Positions 17,409-25,292 are shown, numbered from the stretch's first letter. The stretch is 35,097 nucleotides of DNA from Syntrophomonadaceae bacterium (GCA_012522955.1 JAAYJK010000082.1:1-35097); one strand, 5' to 3'. Notes: generated from the sequence alone by a model not told the origin. Translations and numbers: made by a program.

Positions 17409-17930
17409 ATGAGTAAATACCCGCTGCTTAGCATTGAATTAGAGAATGGAGGCCTGATTAAGGCCGAATTATATCCAGAAACCGCTCCCAACACAGTTAA
17501 TAATTTCATCTCCTTGGCCAATAAAGGCTTTTACGATGGGGTCATCTTCCACCGTGTAATACCTGGTTTTATGATTCAGGGCGGTTGTCCTGACGGAAAC
17601 GGCATGGGGGGTCCGGGTTATTCCATTAAAGGCGAATTCACGGGCAACGGTTTTAAAAACCAGCTCCAACACGACCGGGGAGTGCTATCCATGGCCAGGA
17701 CGGCTCAGCCTAATTCAGCGGGATCCCAGTTTTTCATAATGGTAGCCAATTCTCCCCATCTTGATGGGCAATACGCTTCCTTTGGCAAGGTGATAGAGGG
17801 AATGGAACAGGTGGACGCAATTGTCAGCACTAAAAGAAATCGTATGGATCGGCCTATGGAAGATCAGAAAATGCTAAAAGTACGAGTAGATACCTTAGGC
17901 GTAGATTACCCGGAACCTCTTAAAGCTTAA
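17409..17930 (+). CDS. Peptidyl-prolyl cis-trans isomerase, cyclophilin type
   Basis: A 173-aa cytoplasmic cyclophilin that speeds proline isomerisation during folding. Catalytic segment FHRVIPGFMIQGG carries R49, F54 and Q57 (equivalent to CypA R55, F60, Q63), and NSAGSQFFI (102-110) carries the conserved phenylalanine. There is no signal peptide, so it is cytoplasmic. The length is close to the single-domain family. The start is the ATG at 17409 (an in-frame TTG precedes it), with AAGGAAG upstream. It is a single-gene unit with its own extended -10 promoter and terminator. Confidence 0.94.
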   Translation: MSKYPLLSIELENGGLIKAELYPETAPNTVNNFISLANKGFYDGVIFHRVIPGFMIQGGCPDGNGMGGPGYSIKGEFTGNGFKNQLQHDRGVLSMARTAQPNSAGSQFFIMVANSPHLDGQYASFGKVIEGMEQVDAIVSTKRNRMDRPMEDQKMLKVRVDTLGVDYPEPLKA

Positions 17931-17945
17931 TATAAGCTAGATACC

Positions 17946-17976
17946 AAAGGGCGGTTCCAAAATGGGCCGCCCTTTT
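17946..17976 (+). terminator. Intrinsic terminator after the cyclophilin gene
   Basis: AAAGGGCGG (17946-17954) pairs with CCGCCCTTT (17967-17975) around a 12-nt loop, giving a stem ending in T residues. It lies 15 bp after the stop codon. The A/T-flanked stem could also stop the convergent walJ-type transcript from the other side. Confidence 0.75.
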
Positions 17977-18004
17977 ACGTAGGCCAGGAGGACAGGTTCC
18001 CCTG

Positions 18005-18781
18005 TTATAGGCTAATGCTGCTTCTGTGATTGGGAAAGGTGCGATACAAATATATATCTCTACCTACCTGATACCCACTGTTGCTTAGAAAGTTAGCTAC
18101 GGTTTTTTCTGCCAAATCGGGATGGTTATTATGCTGGCTCAGGTGAGCCAGGAATATCCTCATTTCCGGCTGGCAACGCAAACGAGCCAACAGTCGCCCT
18201 GCATGGACATTGGACAGATGGCCGCTGCTACTTTTAATCCGTTGCTTGAGAAAACGGGGGTAAGGACCATTTTCCAGCATATCCAGGTCATGGTTGGCTT
18301 CAATCACTGCGGCATCAGCACCCTCCAGGACCTTTTCCACTCGGCTGCTTACCACTCCCAAATCGGTAAGCATCACCACTTTTTTCTTCTTATAGGAAAA
18401 GCTAAATCCTACCGGGTCAGCCGCGTCATGGGAAATATTAAAAGCATTAATCCCCACTGGTCCTATGCTAAATTCCTGAGCTATTTCAAAACAGGATTTG
18501 GGAAGAAAATTATGCCGGCAAGGCAGCTCTTGCCAGGTTTTGGCTCTGGTAAATACCGGAATTTGGTGCCGGCGAACCAAAACATCCAATCCTTTGACAT
18601 GATCGTTATGTTCATGGCTGATCAAAATGCCATCCAGGTCCCCGGCTTTAAGCCCCACCTCTGCCATTCCCTGTTCTATTCGCCGGGCGCTGATGCCGGT
18701 ATCAACCAGGAGGGTGGTATTTCCGAATTTAAAAAGGGCTGCATTGCCCGTACTGCCACTGGCTAATATATGAATTTCCAC
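18005..18781 (-). CDS. walJ: MBL-fold hydrolase, WalJ/YycJ type
   Basis: A 258-aa metallo-beta-lactamase-fold protein of the YycJ/WalJ group, implicated in coordinating cell-wall metabolism or cell division with replication in B. subtilis; it has a 5'-exonuclease-like fold. The N-terminus HILASGSTGNA is diagnostic, the metal motif is SHEHNDH (H56, H58, D60, H61), and VMLTDLGVV, IEANHDLDML, SSSGHLSN and LAHLSQHNNHP are conserved. I choose the GTG at 18781 because homologues begin MEIHILASGS. AAAGGAG lies 13 nt upstream, which is long, and the GTG at 18805 is an alternative. In many Firmicutes walJ neighbours htrA and rlmH; here those genes lie about 13 kb away, beyond an accessory block. Confidence 0.85.
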   Translation of the reverse strand: MEIHILASGSTGNAALFKFGNTTLLVDTGISARRIEQGMAEVGLKAGDLDGILISHEHNDHVKGLDVLVRRHQIPVFTRAKTWQELPCRHNFLPKSCFEIAQEFSIGPVGINAFNISHDAADPVGFSFSYKKKKVVMLTDLGVVSSRVEKVLEGADAAVIEANHDLDMLENGPYPRFLKQRIKSSSGHLSNVHAGRLLARLRCQPEMRIFLAHLSQHNNHPDLAEKTVANFLSNSGYQVGRDIYLYRTFPNHRSSISL

Positions 18782-18867
18782 TGCTTTTTTAATACTCCTT
18801 TGCACTTCTTACGGAACGGTTAGGGCTGTGCTGAAACTTGGGTTTCGAACCCAGCTCCGAACAAATC

Positions 18868-18885
18868 ATGTATTATATTATACAT
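18868..18885 (+). promoter_or_regulatory. Inverted repeat and possible -10 region upstream of the small HTH gene
   Basis: ATGTAT (18868-18873) and ATACAT (18880-18885) flank TATATT, about 50 bp upstream of the ATG at 18938. The AT-rich core contains TATATT/TATACA and could serve as a -10. A TGGGTT-TCG-AACCCA hairpin lies at 18839-18853. Possible self-operator of the HTH protein. Confidence 0.3.
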
Positions 18886-18937
18886 AATTAGCAATTAGAT
18901 TTAGTAAAAAGAATCGAGAAACACAGGAGATTTCTTT

Positions 18938-19117
18938 ATGTTCAAATGGGGCAAGAAACACAAAAGCATCCGGGAGCTAAGGCGTAAACGCGGTTTTACT
19001 GCCAATGAGCTGGCTATCCTAGCTAAAGTTGACACTGTAGACATTCTTAAGCTGGATGATCTCAAGTTAAAGGATATTGATAAGGAGATGAAAAGCAGGT
19101 TGCTGCCTTATCTTTAG
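18938..19117 (+). CDS. 59-aa helix-turn-helix-like small protein
   Basis: The frame ATG 18938 to TAG 19117 is preceded by CAGGAG with 8-nt spacing. The protein begins MFKWGKKHKSIRELRRKRGF and continues TANELAILAKVDTVDILKLD, ending in LLPYL. The IRELRRKRGFTANELAILAKV stretch matches the first two helices of XRE/Cro-type helix-turn-helix domains, and a LKLDDLKLKDI segment follows in place of the usual recognition-helix tail. It is basic at the N-terminus and amphipathic at the C-terminus. It may be a minimal XRE-type regulator or a shortened relic, but the intact frame and ribosome binding site argue for a working gene. A perfect 15-bp hairpin overlaps its last codons. Confidence 0.65.
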   Translation: MFKWGKKHKSIRELRRKRGFTANELAILAKVDTVDILKLDDLKLKDIDKEMKSRLLPYL

Positions 19118-19134
19118 GGAAAGATAAGGCAGCA
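19101..19134 (+). terminator. 15-bp-stem hairpin overlapping the end of the small HTH gene
   Basis: Bases 19101-19115 and 19120-19134 form a perfect 15-bp stem with an AGGG loop. The left arm encodes the last five codons, and the stop codon begins in the stem. The hairpin is followed by GCTAAAAAAC rather than a U-run. It may protect or end the message, and it isolates the gene from the efflux promoter 13 bp further on. Confidence 0.55.
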
Positions 19135-19146
19135 AGCTAAAAAACA

Positions 19147-19200
19147 TTGCACAATCTTAGTATACTAGGTATACTAAGATTGTGAATATAGTATACTTAG
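19147..19200 (+). promoter_or_regulatory. Efflux operon promoter inside a 35-bp palindromic operator
   Basis: A -35-like TTGCAC (19147-19152) is followed after 17 bp by a -10 TATACT (19170-19175). Both overlap a perfect palindrome with 16-bp arms (19150-19165 and 19169-19184) around TAG. A third half-site, AGTATACTTAG (19190-19200), follows directly. The core word is CTTAGTATAC/GTATACTAAG. Such a site is what a TetR-family dimer (or two dimers) would use to block RNA polymerase, and a TetR gene closes the operon. Binding itself is inferred. Confidence 0.7.
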
Positions 19201-19239
19201 GGTAAGACCTTACAGTCAAAGATAAGGGGAGGCTGAAGT

Positions 19240-20238
19240 ATGCAAGCCAAGAGAGTTATTATCTCAATTGTAGTCTTAAGCTTATTCGGATGGGCTTCAT
19301 ACTGGGCTTATCATCATTATTATCAGCCCCCAGCTCAGAGAATGGAAGCCAGTGGAACTATAGAAGCAGAGTCAGTAGAATTAAATGCTCGCGTCAGCGG
19401 CACCTTGATGGCCCTGGCTGGGGAGGAAGGTGCCGAGATAAGTAAGGGACAGCTGGCAGCAGAAATCTCCCGCCCGGATCTGCTGGCCCAAAGGGAACGG
19501 GATGCTCTAAGCGTAGCCGCCCTGGAAGCTAAACTAGAGGATTTACAGGCAGGAGCCCGGTCCCAGGAAGTTCAAGAAGCTTACACCCATGTAAACACAG
19601 CGGCAGCTAATTTAAAACAGCTGGAACTTGATCTGGAGAGAACCCAACGCTTGTATGAGGCCGGAGCAGTATCGAAAGCAGAACTGCAACAACAGCAATT
19701 GAAACGGGATAATATGGCTTCCCAACTGGAATCCGCTCAAGCCCGGGTAAACCTTTTACAGGCCGGAAATCGGCCCGAGGCCATAAAGGCCTCAGCAGCG
19801 GAATTAGAACGAAGCAAAGCAGTATTGAAAGCTACCGATGCTCAACTACAAGACTTAAAGATATATTCACCCATTAATGGTATCATCAGCAAGCGAAATT
19901 ATAGGGTGGGAGAATATGTGCAGATGGGCAGCTCACTCTTACAGATTATTGATGTACAAGATCTGTGGATCAAAGTATACATTCCTACTAATGATCTTCC
20001 CCACGTCAAATTGAATCAAACTGCAAGCATCCAGGTTAGCGGCAGTGATAAAGTTTTTGCCGGTACGGTAATTTTCATAGCTACCCAAGGAGAATTTACA
20101 CCCAAGACTATACAGACCAAAAAGGAGCGAACTAATGTAGTCTATGCAGTTAAATTGGCGGTTGATAACCAGTCCGGTATCTTAAAACCAGGTATGCCGG
20201 CAGATGTATTTTTCAACCGGGGTGATGCTGATGATTAA
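19240..20238 (+). CDS. HlyD-type membrane-fusion/adaptor protein of an ABC exporter
   Basis: A 332-aa adaptor subunit with one N-terminal membrane anchor (about 6-25), a first barrel-sandwich (biotinyl-lipoyl) half (ASGTIEAESVELNARVSGTL, about 37-60), a long coiled-coil hairpin (about 80-205, rich in Q, E, A and L), a second lipoyl half (INGIISKRNYRVGEYVQMG) and a beta-barrel (LWIKVYIPTNDLPHVKLNQ). It resembles YbhG/YhiI, which pair with split-NBD ABC-2 exporters. GGGGAGG lies upstream of the ATG. It is the first gene behind the palindromic promoter and overlaps the next gene by 8 bp. Exported substrates in related systems include drugs and dyes; the substrate here is unknown. Confidence 0.88.
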   Translation: MQAKRVIISIVVLSLFGWASYWAYHHYYQPPAQRMEASGTIEAESVELNARVSGTLMALAGEEGAEISKGQLAAEISRPDLLAQRERDALSVAALEAKLEDLQAGARSQEVQEAYTHVNTAAANLKQLELDLERTQRLYEAGAVSKAELQQQQLKRDNMASQLESAQARVNLLQAGNRPEAIKASAAELERSKAVLKATDAQLQDLKIYSPINGIISKRNYRVGEYVQMGSSLLQIIDVQDLWIKVYIPTNDLPHVKLNQTASIQVSGSDKVFAGTVIFIATQGEFTPKTIQTKKERTNVVYAVKLAVDNQSGILKPGMPADVFFNRGDADD

Positions 20239-21154
20239 CTTTGCTGAGGTCAGTAAAAATTTTGGTCCACTAATAGCTGTAGATGCTTTCTCCTGCCGGG
20301 TTGACAAGGGAGAAATCTTTGGCCTGGTAGGCCCCGACGGAGCTGGCAAAACTACTATCCTGCGCTTGTTAGTGAATCTGCTCGACCCGGATACAGGCAC
20401 TATTACTATCGATGACGTGCCCACCCATCGATTTCCTCGAAGTAAATTAGGCTATATGCCTCAAAAATTCAGTCTTTACGGAGATTTGACCATATCTGAG
20501 AATATAAACTTCTTTGCTTCCCTGTACCGACTGGACAAACTCACCATTCAGCAGCGCTCCCAGGAGATGCTGAGCCTCACTGGTTTATCCGGCTTTGAAA
20601 ACCGCCTGGCTGACAATCTTTCCGGGGGTATGAAGCAGAAGCTGGCCCTAAGCTCAGCCCTTATGACCCGGCCGGAACTGATGATCCTGGATGAACCAAC
20701 CTATGGGGTGGATCCTGAATCCCGCAAGGAATTTTGGCAGATCCTTTACCGACTCAATCAGGAAGGAATAACTATAGTAATTTCCACCCCTTATATGGAT
20801 GAAGCCGAGCTATGCCATCGGGTAGCCCTGGTTAATACCGGGCAACTGTTGCAATGCGATACTCCTTCCGCTCTCAAGCAGATTTTTGCCGGACAGGTAG
20901 TGGAAGTAGGAGCTAATACTAGTGATCCCTATTTTTTCGATGATTGCAGACAGGTTATCGATTCTTCCTACTATTACCTTCGTTTCCATTTGTGGACTGA
21001 GCGGCATCCGGAGCTATTCCAACTGCTTAAGGAGTATGCCTTTAATAAAGACGGTCCGGATCTGGAAATCAAATATATCTCTCCCAGTATGGAGGATGTG
21101 TTTGCCTTCCTGGTTGAACCTCGTCTAGGACCCGACCGTTTTAATGCTCAGTAA
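20231..21154 (+). CDS. ABC exporter ATPase 1 (H-loop His replaced by Pro)
   Basis: A 307-aa ABC-2 type ATP-binding subunit. It has Walker A GPDGAGKT (34-41), Q-loop Q78 (MPQKFSLYGD), a canonical signature LSGG (130-133), Walker B and catalytic Glu MILDE (151-155) and D-loop GVDP. The switch (H-loop) histidine is missing: the motif reads STPYMDEAE, with P187 where His is expected. The start at ATG 20231 follows GGGGTGAT and overlaps hlyD; ATGs at 20204 and 20225 are alternatives. A C-terminal domain follows (about 215-307). Together with ATPase 2 it probably forms a heterodimer, as the two fused ATP-binding domains do in YbhF/RbbA-type proteins. Confidence 0.9.
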   Translation: MINFAEVSKNFGPLIAVDAFSCRVDKGEIFGLVGPDGAGKTTILRLLVNLLDPDTGTITIDDVPTHRFPRSKLGYMPQKFSLYGDLTISENINFFASLYRLDKLTIQQRSQEMLSLTGLSGFENRLADNLSGGMKQKLALSSALMTRPELMILDEPTYGVDPESRKEFWQILYRLNQEGITIVISTPYMDEAELCHRVALVNTGQLLQCDTPSALKQIFAGQVVEVGANTSDPYFFDDCRQVIDSSYYYLRFHLWTERHPELFQLLKEYAFNKDGPDLEIKYISPSMEDVFAFLVEPRLGPDRFNAQ

Positions 21155-21175
21155 TAAGTAGGGGAGGTCTGCCCT

Positions 21176-22111
21176 GTGGAGTATAGCATTGTTACCCATA
21201 ATTTAAGTAAAAAGTTTGGCTCATTTACTGCGGTGGATAAGATTAATTTGAATATCAGACCTGGTGATATCTGTGCATTCCTGGGACCTAATGGTGCTGG
21301 CAAAACCACTGCTATTCGTATGTTATGCGGTATACTTAAGCCCAGTGCCGGCAGCGGCAGCGTACTAGGTTATGACCTCTTGCGGAATCCGGAAAAAATA
21401 AAGGAAAACCTGGGTTATATGTCACAGAAATTCAGTCTTTACTACGATTTAACAGTACGAGAAAACCTGAATTTTTATGCCGGTATATATAGCCTAGCCT
21501 CAAAAAGACGTCATCAGAAAATTGAAGAAATGATAAACCTGGCTGACCTAGCCGGGCGAGAAGATCAGCTGGTAGCTAACTTGAGCCAGGGTTTTAAACA
21601 AAGACTGGCCTTGTCCTGTGCTATCATATCTGATCCCCAGGTAATCTTTTTAGATGAACCCACCAGCGGGGTCAGTCCCGCTGCCCGGCGCTCGTTTTTT
21701 AATATTATCCAGGAGCTAGCCAACCAAGGTAAAACTATTATTATAAGCACCCACTTTATGGATGAAGCTGAGCGCTGTGGACAGATCGCCTTTTTTAATC
21801 AGGGCCAGCTTTTGGCTCTGGACCATCCCGCCCAGCTCAAAAAACATGCGGTACCGGGAAAGCTTTACCGCATCGAAGTAGAAGATCCCATTCGTCTGCT
21901 GAATAAACTAAGGCATTGGCCGGGAATAAAGGAAGTCAGCTTACATGGACGCAGTTTGCATATACTGCTGGAAGAAGACCGGCTGGCCATCTTAAAAAAA
22001 TATTTGGGAACAGAACCCAAGGTGATCGAACCTACCCTGGAAGACGTATTTATGGCCTTAGCCAAGAGAAAAGAAGGGGAGCGTTATGAGTCGAATTATC
22101 TCGGTAATTAA
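21176..22111 (+). CDS. ABC exporter ATPase 2 (degenerate signature LSQG)
   Basis: A 311-aa ABC-2 ATP-binding subunit with Walker A GPNGAGKT (37-44), Q84 (MSQKFSLYYD), Walker B IFLDE with E161, and an intact H-loop histidine H193 (STHFMDEAE). Its signature reads LSQG (136-139) instead of LSGG, and the D-loop reads GVSP with Ser instead of Asp. The GTG start at 21176 has GGGGAGG upstream, 22 bp after the previous gene. The C-terminal domain (about 225-311) matches that of ATPase 1 in layout. The frame overlaps the permease gene by 26 bp. Confidence 0.9.
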   Translation: MEYSIVTHNLSKKFGSFTAVDKINLNIRPGDICAFLGPNGAGKTTAIRMLCGILKPSAGSGSVLGYDLLRNPEKIKENLGYMSQKFSLYYDLTVRENLNFYAGIYSLASKRRHQKIEEMINLADLAGREDQLVANLSQGFKQRLALSCAIISDPQVIFLDEPTSGVSPAARRSFFNIIQELANQGKTIIISTHFMDEAERCGQIAFFNQGQLLALDHPAQLKKHAVPGKLYRIEVEDPIRLLNKLRHWPGIKEVSLHGRSLHILLEEDRLAILKKYLGTEPKVIEPTLEDVFMALAKRKEGERYESNYLGN

Positions 22112-23195
22112 AAAAGAATACCTGCAACTGCGCCGAGACCGATTAACCCTGATTTTGATATTTATGTTGCCTTTGGTACAACTGCTGCTTTTTGGATATG
22201 CTATCCAGACCGAGGTGAAACATATCCCTACCGTAGTTTTCGATCAATCCTTATCCAGTGAAAGCCGGGATATTCTCAGCTCTTTTTCTGCTTCCGGCTA
22301 TTTTGATGTAATGTACAGCGCCAACAGTTACCAACAGGTAACCCGCTATATTGATAAGGGCCGGGCCCAAGTGGGAATCATTATTCCCCCCGATTTCAGC
22401 CGTAAACTAGCCCAGAATGAGTCCGCTCCCCTGCAGGTGATAGTAGATGCCAGCGACAATATGGTGGCCAACCAGGCCATTGCCATTGCTAATTCCATAG
22501 GACTGATAAAATCTCAGCAGATATTGCTGCAAAAGCAACCCGGCACTTCCTTACCCTTGGATGTCCGGGTACGTCCCTGGTATAATCCCGATGGTATAAC
22601 GGCTTACTATATGGTTCCGGCCATATTGGGAGTCATTGTAACCATGACTATGGTAATCATAACTGCTATGGCTATCGTGCGGGAGAGGGAACGGGGGACC
22701 CTGGAACAATTGATAGTCACCCCCTTGAAGAATTACGAGTTGATGTTAGGCAAAATCATTCCCTATATTGTCCTGGGTTATTTGCAGATAAGTGTAGCCT
22801 TGTTGGTAGGCAGCCTGGTTTTTAAGGTTCCCATTCGGGGAAATATTTTAGAGCTATACTTGTTGACCCTGTTCTTTATAACTGCTTCCTTGGGTCTGGG
22901 TCTTACTATATCCAATATAGCTAAAACTCAGATGCAGGCTATGCAGATGGCATTTTTCGTAATGCTGCCCAGTATACTGCTATCCGGGTTTATGTTCCCG
23001 CGCCAGGCTATGCCGGATGTTATTTATTATATAAGTTATATAGTTCCTCTTACTTATTACCTGGATATTATCCGGGGTATTGTATTAAAGGGTATCGGCT
23101 TCTCTTATTTGGTGGGTCAGGTAAGCGCTTTGTTGATTTTTTCGCTGCTGATGCTGGGGATTAGTACCACTAAATTCAAGAAAAAACTGGACTAG
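22086..23195 (+). CDS. ABC-2 type permease
   Basis: A 369-aa membrane subunit of the YhhJ/YbhR type. It has an N-terminal cytoplasmic stretch (ISVIKKEYLQLRRDRLTLIL), the first membrane helix (about 21-42), a large extracytoplasmic domain (about 45-165), and five further helices (about 175-200, 220-245, 255-280, 285-310 and 340-362). RERERGTLEQLIVTPLKNYE is the conserved coupling segment and LLSGFMFPRQAMP lies in the last helices. Only one permease gene is present, so a homodimer is likely. The start overlaps the ATPase 2 gene by 26 bp, giving translational coupling. Confidence 0.92.
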   Translation: MSRIISVIKKEYLQLRRDRLTLILIFMLPLVQLLLFGYAIQTEVKHIPTVVFDQSLSSESRDILSSFSASGYFDVMYSANSYQQVTRYIDKGRAQVGIIIPPDFSRKLAQNESAPLQVIVDASDNMVANQAIAIANSIGLIKSQQILLQKQPGTSLPLDVRVRPWYNPDGITAYYMVPAILGVIVTMTMVIITAMAIVRERERGTLEQLIVTPLKNYELMLGKIIPYIVLGYLQISVALLVGSLVFKVPIRGNILELYLLTLFFITASLGLGLTISNIAKTQMQAMQMAFFVMLPSILLSGFMFPRQAMPDVIYYISYIVPLTYYLDIIRGIVLKGIGFSYLVGQVSALLIFSLLMLGISTTKFKKKLD

Positions 23196-23207
23196 GAGGT
23201 TGCTAAT

Positions 23208-23768
23208 ATGGAGATAAGACAAAGAATTATCAATTCCTGCCGGGAGCTGGCCCTTAAAAAAGGATTCCGCCAGCTGACTGTGGAGGAGATAGCACAATCA
23301 GCCGGGATTACTAAAAGGACTGTTTACCGGAGATTTAGAAGCAAAGATGAAATACTTACGGCCTGTGTAGATGATTTCCTGCAGACGGTGGGTCAGCATT
23401 CGGATGCCTTATTAAACAGCGCCCAGGATATACCAATAATTGCGGAGCAAATACTAAGCTATCTTATAGCTGGAGAAAAAACTATTATCAGCCAGAGGAC
23501 ACTGGAAGATTTACATCGATATTACCCCCAGCTCTGGCAGAAAATCGACCACTTTCGTACAGAGCGAATTAGCTTAATGCTGGACCTGGCTCAACAACAA
23601 TACTCCCATAAGCTCTCCATTGATCCCCTGATTTTAAGCACTATAATCTCAGCTTCTATCCAAAGCGTATTGAATCCGGAATTCCTGATCCAAAACGATC
23701 TAACTTTCAAGGAAGCTGCAACTCAATTAACAGCAGTTTTTTCGCCTCTCTTCAGTTCATCATCTTGA
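23208..23768 (+). CDS. TetR-family transcriptional regulator
   Basis: A 186-aa repressor-type protein. The N-terminal TetR helix-turn-helix covers about 5-50 (RELALKKGFRQLTVEEIAQ, then AGITKRTVYRRFRSKDEIL). The rest is a helical ligand-binding and dimerisation domain of unknown ligand. AGGAGG precedes the ATG, 12 bp after the permease stop, so it is the last gene of the exporter operon. The obvious regulatory target is the 35-bp palindrome over the operon promoter at 19147-19200. Autoregulation and derepression by an exported compound are inferred, not shown. Confidence 0.9.
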   Translation: MEIRQRIINSCRELALKKGFRQLTVEEIAQSAGITKRTVYRRFRSKDEILTACVDDFLQTVGQHSDALLNSAQDIPIIAEQILSYLIAGEKTIISQRTLEDLHRYYPQLWQKIDHFRTERISLMLDLAQQQYSHKLSIDPLILSTIISASIQSVLNPEFLIQNDLTFKEAATQLTAVFSPLFSSSS

Positions 23769-23817
23769 GGCATCATATTGCTCATCCTCTTAAGCTGCCC
23801 AAAGAGCCGCACAGCTT

Positions 23818-23851
23818 GCAATTAAAATAAATTAATTGCCTAGTATATAAT
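23818..23851 (+). promoter_or_regulatory. Inverted repeat and -10 upstream of the 92-aa gene
   Basis: GCAATTAA (23818-23825) and TTAATTGC (23832-23839) form a perfect 8-bp inverted repeat, followed by TATAAT (23846-23851). The repeat lies where a -35 box and operator would be. The sequence differs from the exporter palindrome, so a different regulator is likely. Confidence 0.45.
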
Positions 23852-23935
23852 ATAGTGCCCTTTGGCAATAAATAAGTTAGAGGCAATTTGTTTTTAGTAT
23901 CCAAAATCATCAGCTATTGCAGGAGGTATATGAGT

Positions 23936-24214
23936 ATGACTGTGAAGAGCCGGTACCAAAAGCTGAATCAACAGGTGTATCAGTCCAGCCAGGAAGCTAT
24001 CAGATCTGCCCAGCAGGCCCATGACGCAGTTAACCAGGCTCAAAGCAGCCTGTTGCCACAGGAGATTCAATACGCCGAGCACAAGGTCTGCGAAGCTCTC
24101 TCCTATTTGCGCCAGGTTCAGAACCAGCTGCAAAACCAAAGTATTGCCCCAGAAATCCAGGAAAGTCTGCAGCAGGAAGAAAGCAGGCTGATACAGGAAT
24201 ATGAACTATTCTAA
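23936..24214 (+). CDS. Small helical (coiled-coil) protein of unknown function
   Basis: A 92-aa protein, rich in Gln, Glu, Ala and Ser, with almost no Gly or Pro. It looks like two long amphipathic helices (about 8-38 and 42-90). It has no Cys, signal peptide or membrane segment. I start it at the ATG at 23936, 9 nt after AGGAGG; an ATG at 23930 is only 3 nt away and is too close. It is a single-gene unit with a -10 box and inverted repeat upstream and a terminator downstream. I do not recognise the family. A structural or chaperone-like role is only a guess. Confidence 0.65.
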   Translation: MTVKSRYQKLNQQVYQSSQEAIRSAQQAHDAVNQAQSSLLPQEIQYAEHKVCEALSYLRQVQNQLQNQSIAPEIQESLQQEESRLIQEYELF

Positions 24215-24239
24215 ATTCCATAACCCAATTCCCCCCTCC

Positions 24240-24279
24240 AGCAGGAAGGAATCCTGAACGGATCTCCCTCCTGCTTTTT
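24240..24279 (+). terminator. Intrinsic terminator after the small helical gene
   Basis: AGCAGGA (24240-24246) pairs with TCCTGCT (24269-24275), followed by a T-run to 24279. It lies 25 bp after the stop codon. Confidence 0.7.
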
Positions 24280-24371
24280 AGTATAACCTTGATGCTCCTG
24301 CGAAAACCCCAGCAAAACTAAATTTACCATCCCAGGGGGAGAATTGATTGTTTTAGGCCGGAGGGATACTA

Positions 24372-25244
24372 ATGAAAAAGGGCAGAGGTTTTTATATGAC
24401 CAAGATCTTTCGTTCTTTCTTACTGCTTACCCTGGGCTCCTTTTTGGACGCAGCAGGCTTTTACTTTTTTATGGCCCCTAATGACATAGCAGCGGGAGGA
24501 ATTAACGGCTTATCCCTGATATTCAATACCTATCTACCTCAATTCCCTCTGGGTAGCCTAGTTCTAATAATGAGTGTGTTTTTTCTCTCGCTAGGCTTTA
24601 TCCTGATAGGAGCGGTATTCGGATTTAAAACCATTTATTGCAGCATTCTAATTCCATTAATTATTTGGGGACTGGAATACTTGTATCCTTTGACTGCACC
24701 CATGGGTAATGACACCCTGGTTCAACTTGTTTTTGGAGTTCTAATATCTGGCACCGGAGTGGCCCTATTGTTAAACCAGAATGCATCTAGCGGCGGTACG
24801 GATATTGGTTCCCGTATCCTGCACAAGTACTATCACCTGGATCTGGGCAAAGGGCTGTTTATTATAGACTTCTTTATTACCATAGCAGCGGCCATCACCT
24901 TCGGTTTTGAAAAGGGTATGTATGCCTTACTTGGGGTCTTGCTCTATAGTTTGGTCATCGATGCAGTAATAGCCGGCTTTAACGTGAGCAAACATGTTAT
25001 TATCATCACCCGGGAAAGTAAATTACTTAAGCAATTTATTATCCAGGATTTGCAGCGGGGTGCTACCATTTACACTGCTCAAGGCGCTTATACAGGGGAA
25101 GACCGGGAAGTAATTATGACCATATTGGGCCGCCGACAATTTATTCAATTGCGGGACTATATCAAAAACCTTGATCCACAGGCGTTTATAAGCGTACAGA
25201 ATACCCATGAGGTCCTGGGCGAAGGTTTTAGAGCCCTGGAATAA
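24372..25244 (+). CDS. YitT-family membrane protein (DUF161 + DUF2179)
   Basis: A 290-aa protein with about five or six membrane helices in the N-terminal two thirds (roughly 12-30, 45-70, 78-98, 110-130, 150-172, 180-198) and a soluble C-terminal DUF2179 domain (about 205-290, ending in YIKNLDPQAFISVQNTHEVLGEGF). Hallmarks of the family are FFMAPNDIAAGGINGLS near the N-terminus and NQNASSGGTDIGSRIL in the middle. The role of YitT proteins is not settled. GGAGGG precedes the ATG. It is followed after 124 bp by another plus-strand membrane gene. Confidence 0.88.
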   Translation: MKKGRGFYMTKIFRSFLLLTLGSFLDAAGFYFFMAPNDIAAGGINGLSLIFNTYLPQFPLGSLVLIMSVFFLSLGFILIGAVFGFKTIYCSILIPLIIWGLEYLYPLTAPMGNDTLVQLVFGVLISGTGVALLLNQNASSGGTDIGSRILHKYYHLDLGKGLFIIDFFITIAAAITFGFEKGMYALLGVLLYSLVIDAVIAGFNVSKHVIIITRESKLLKQFIIQDLQRGATIYTAQGAYTGEDREVIMTILGRRQFIQLRDYIKNLDPQAFISVQNTHEVLGEGFRALE

Positions 25245-25292
25245 TTGCAGCTCCCAGCCGGCCTGGCAGATACGACCCTCCCTCCACACCCA

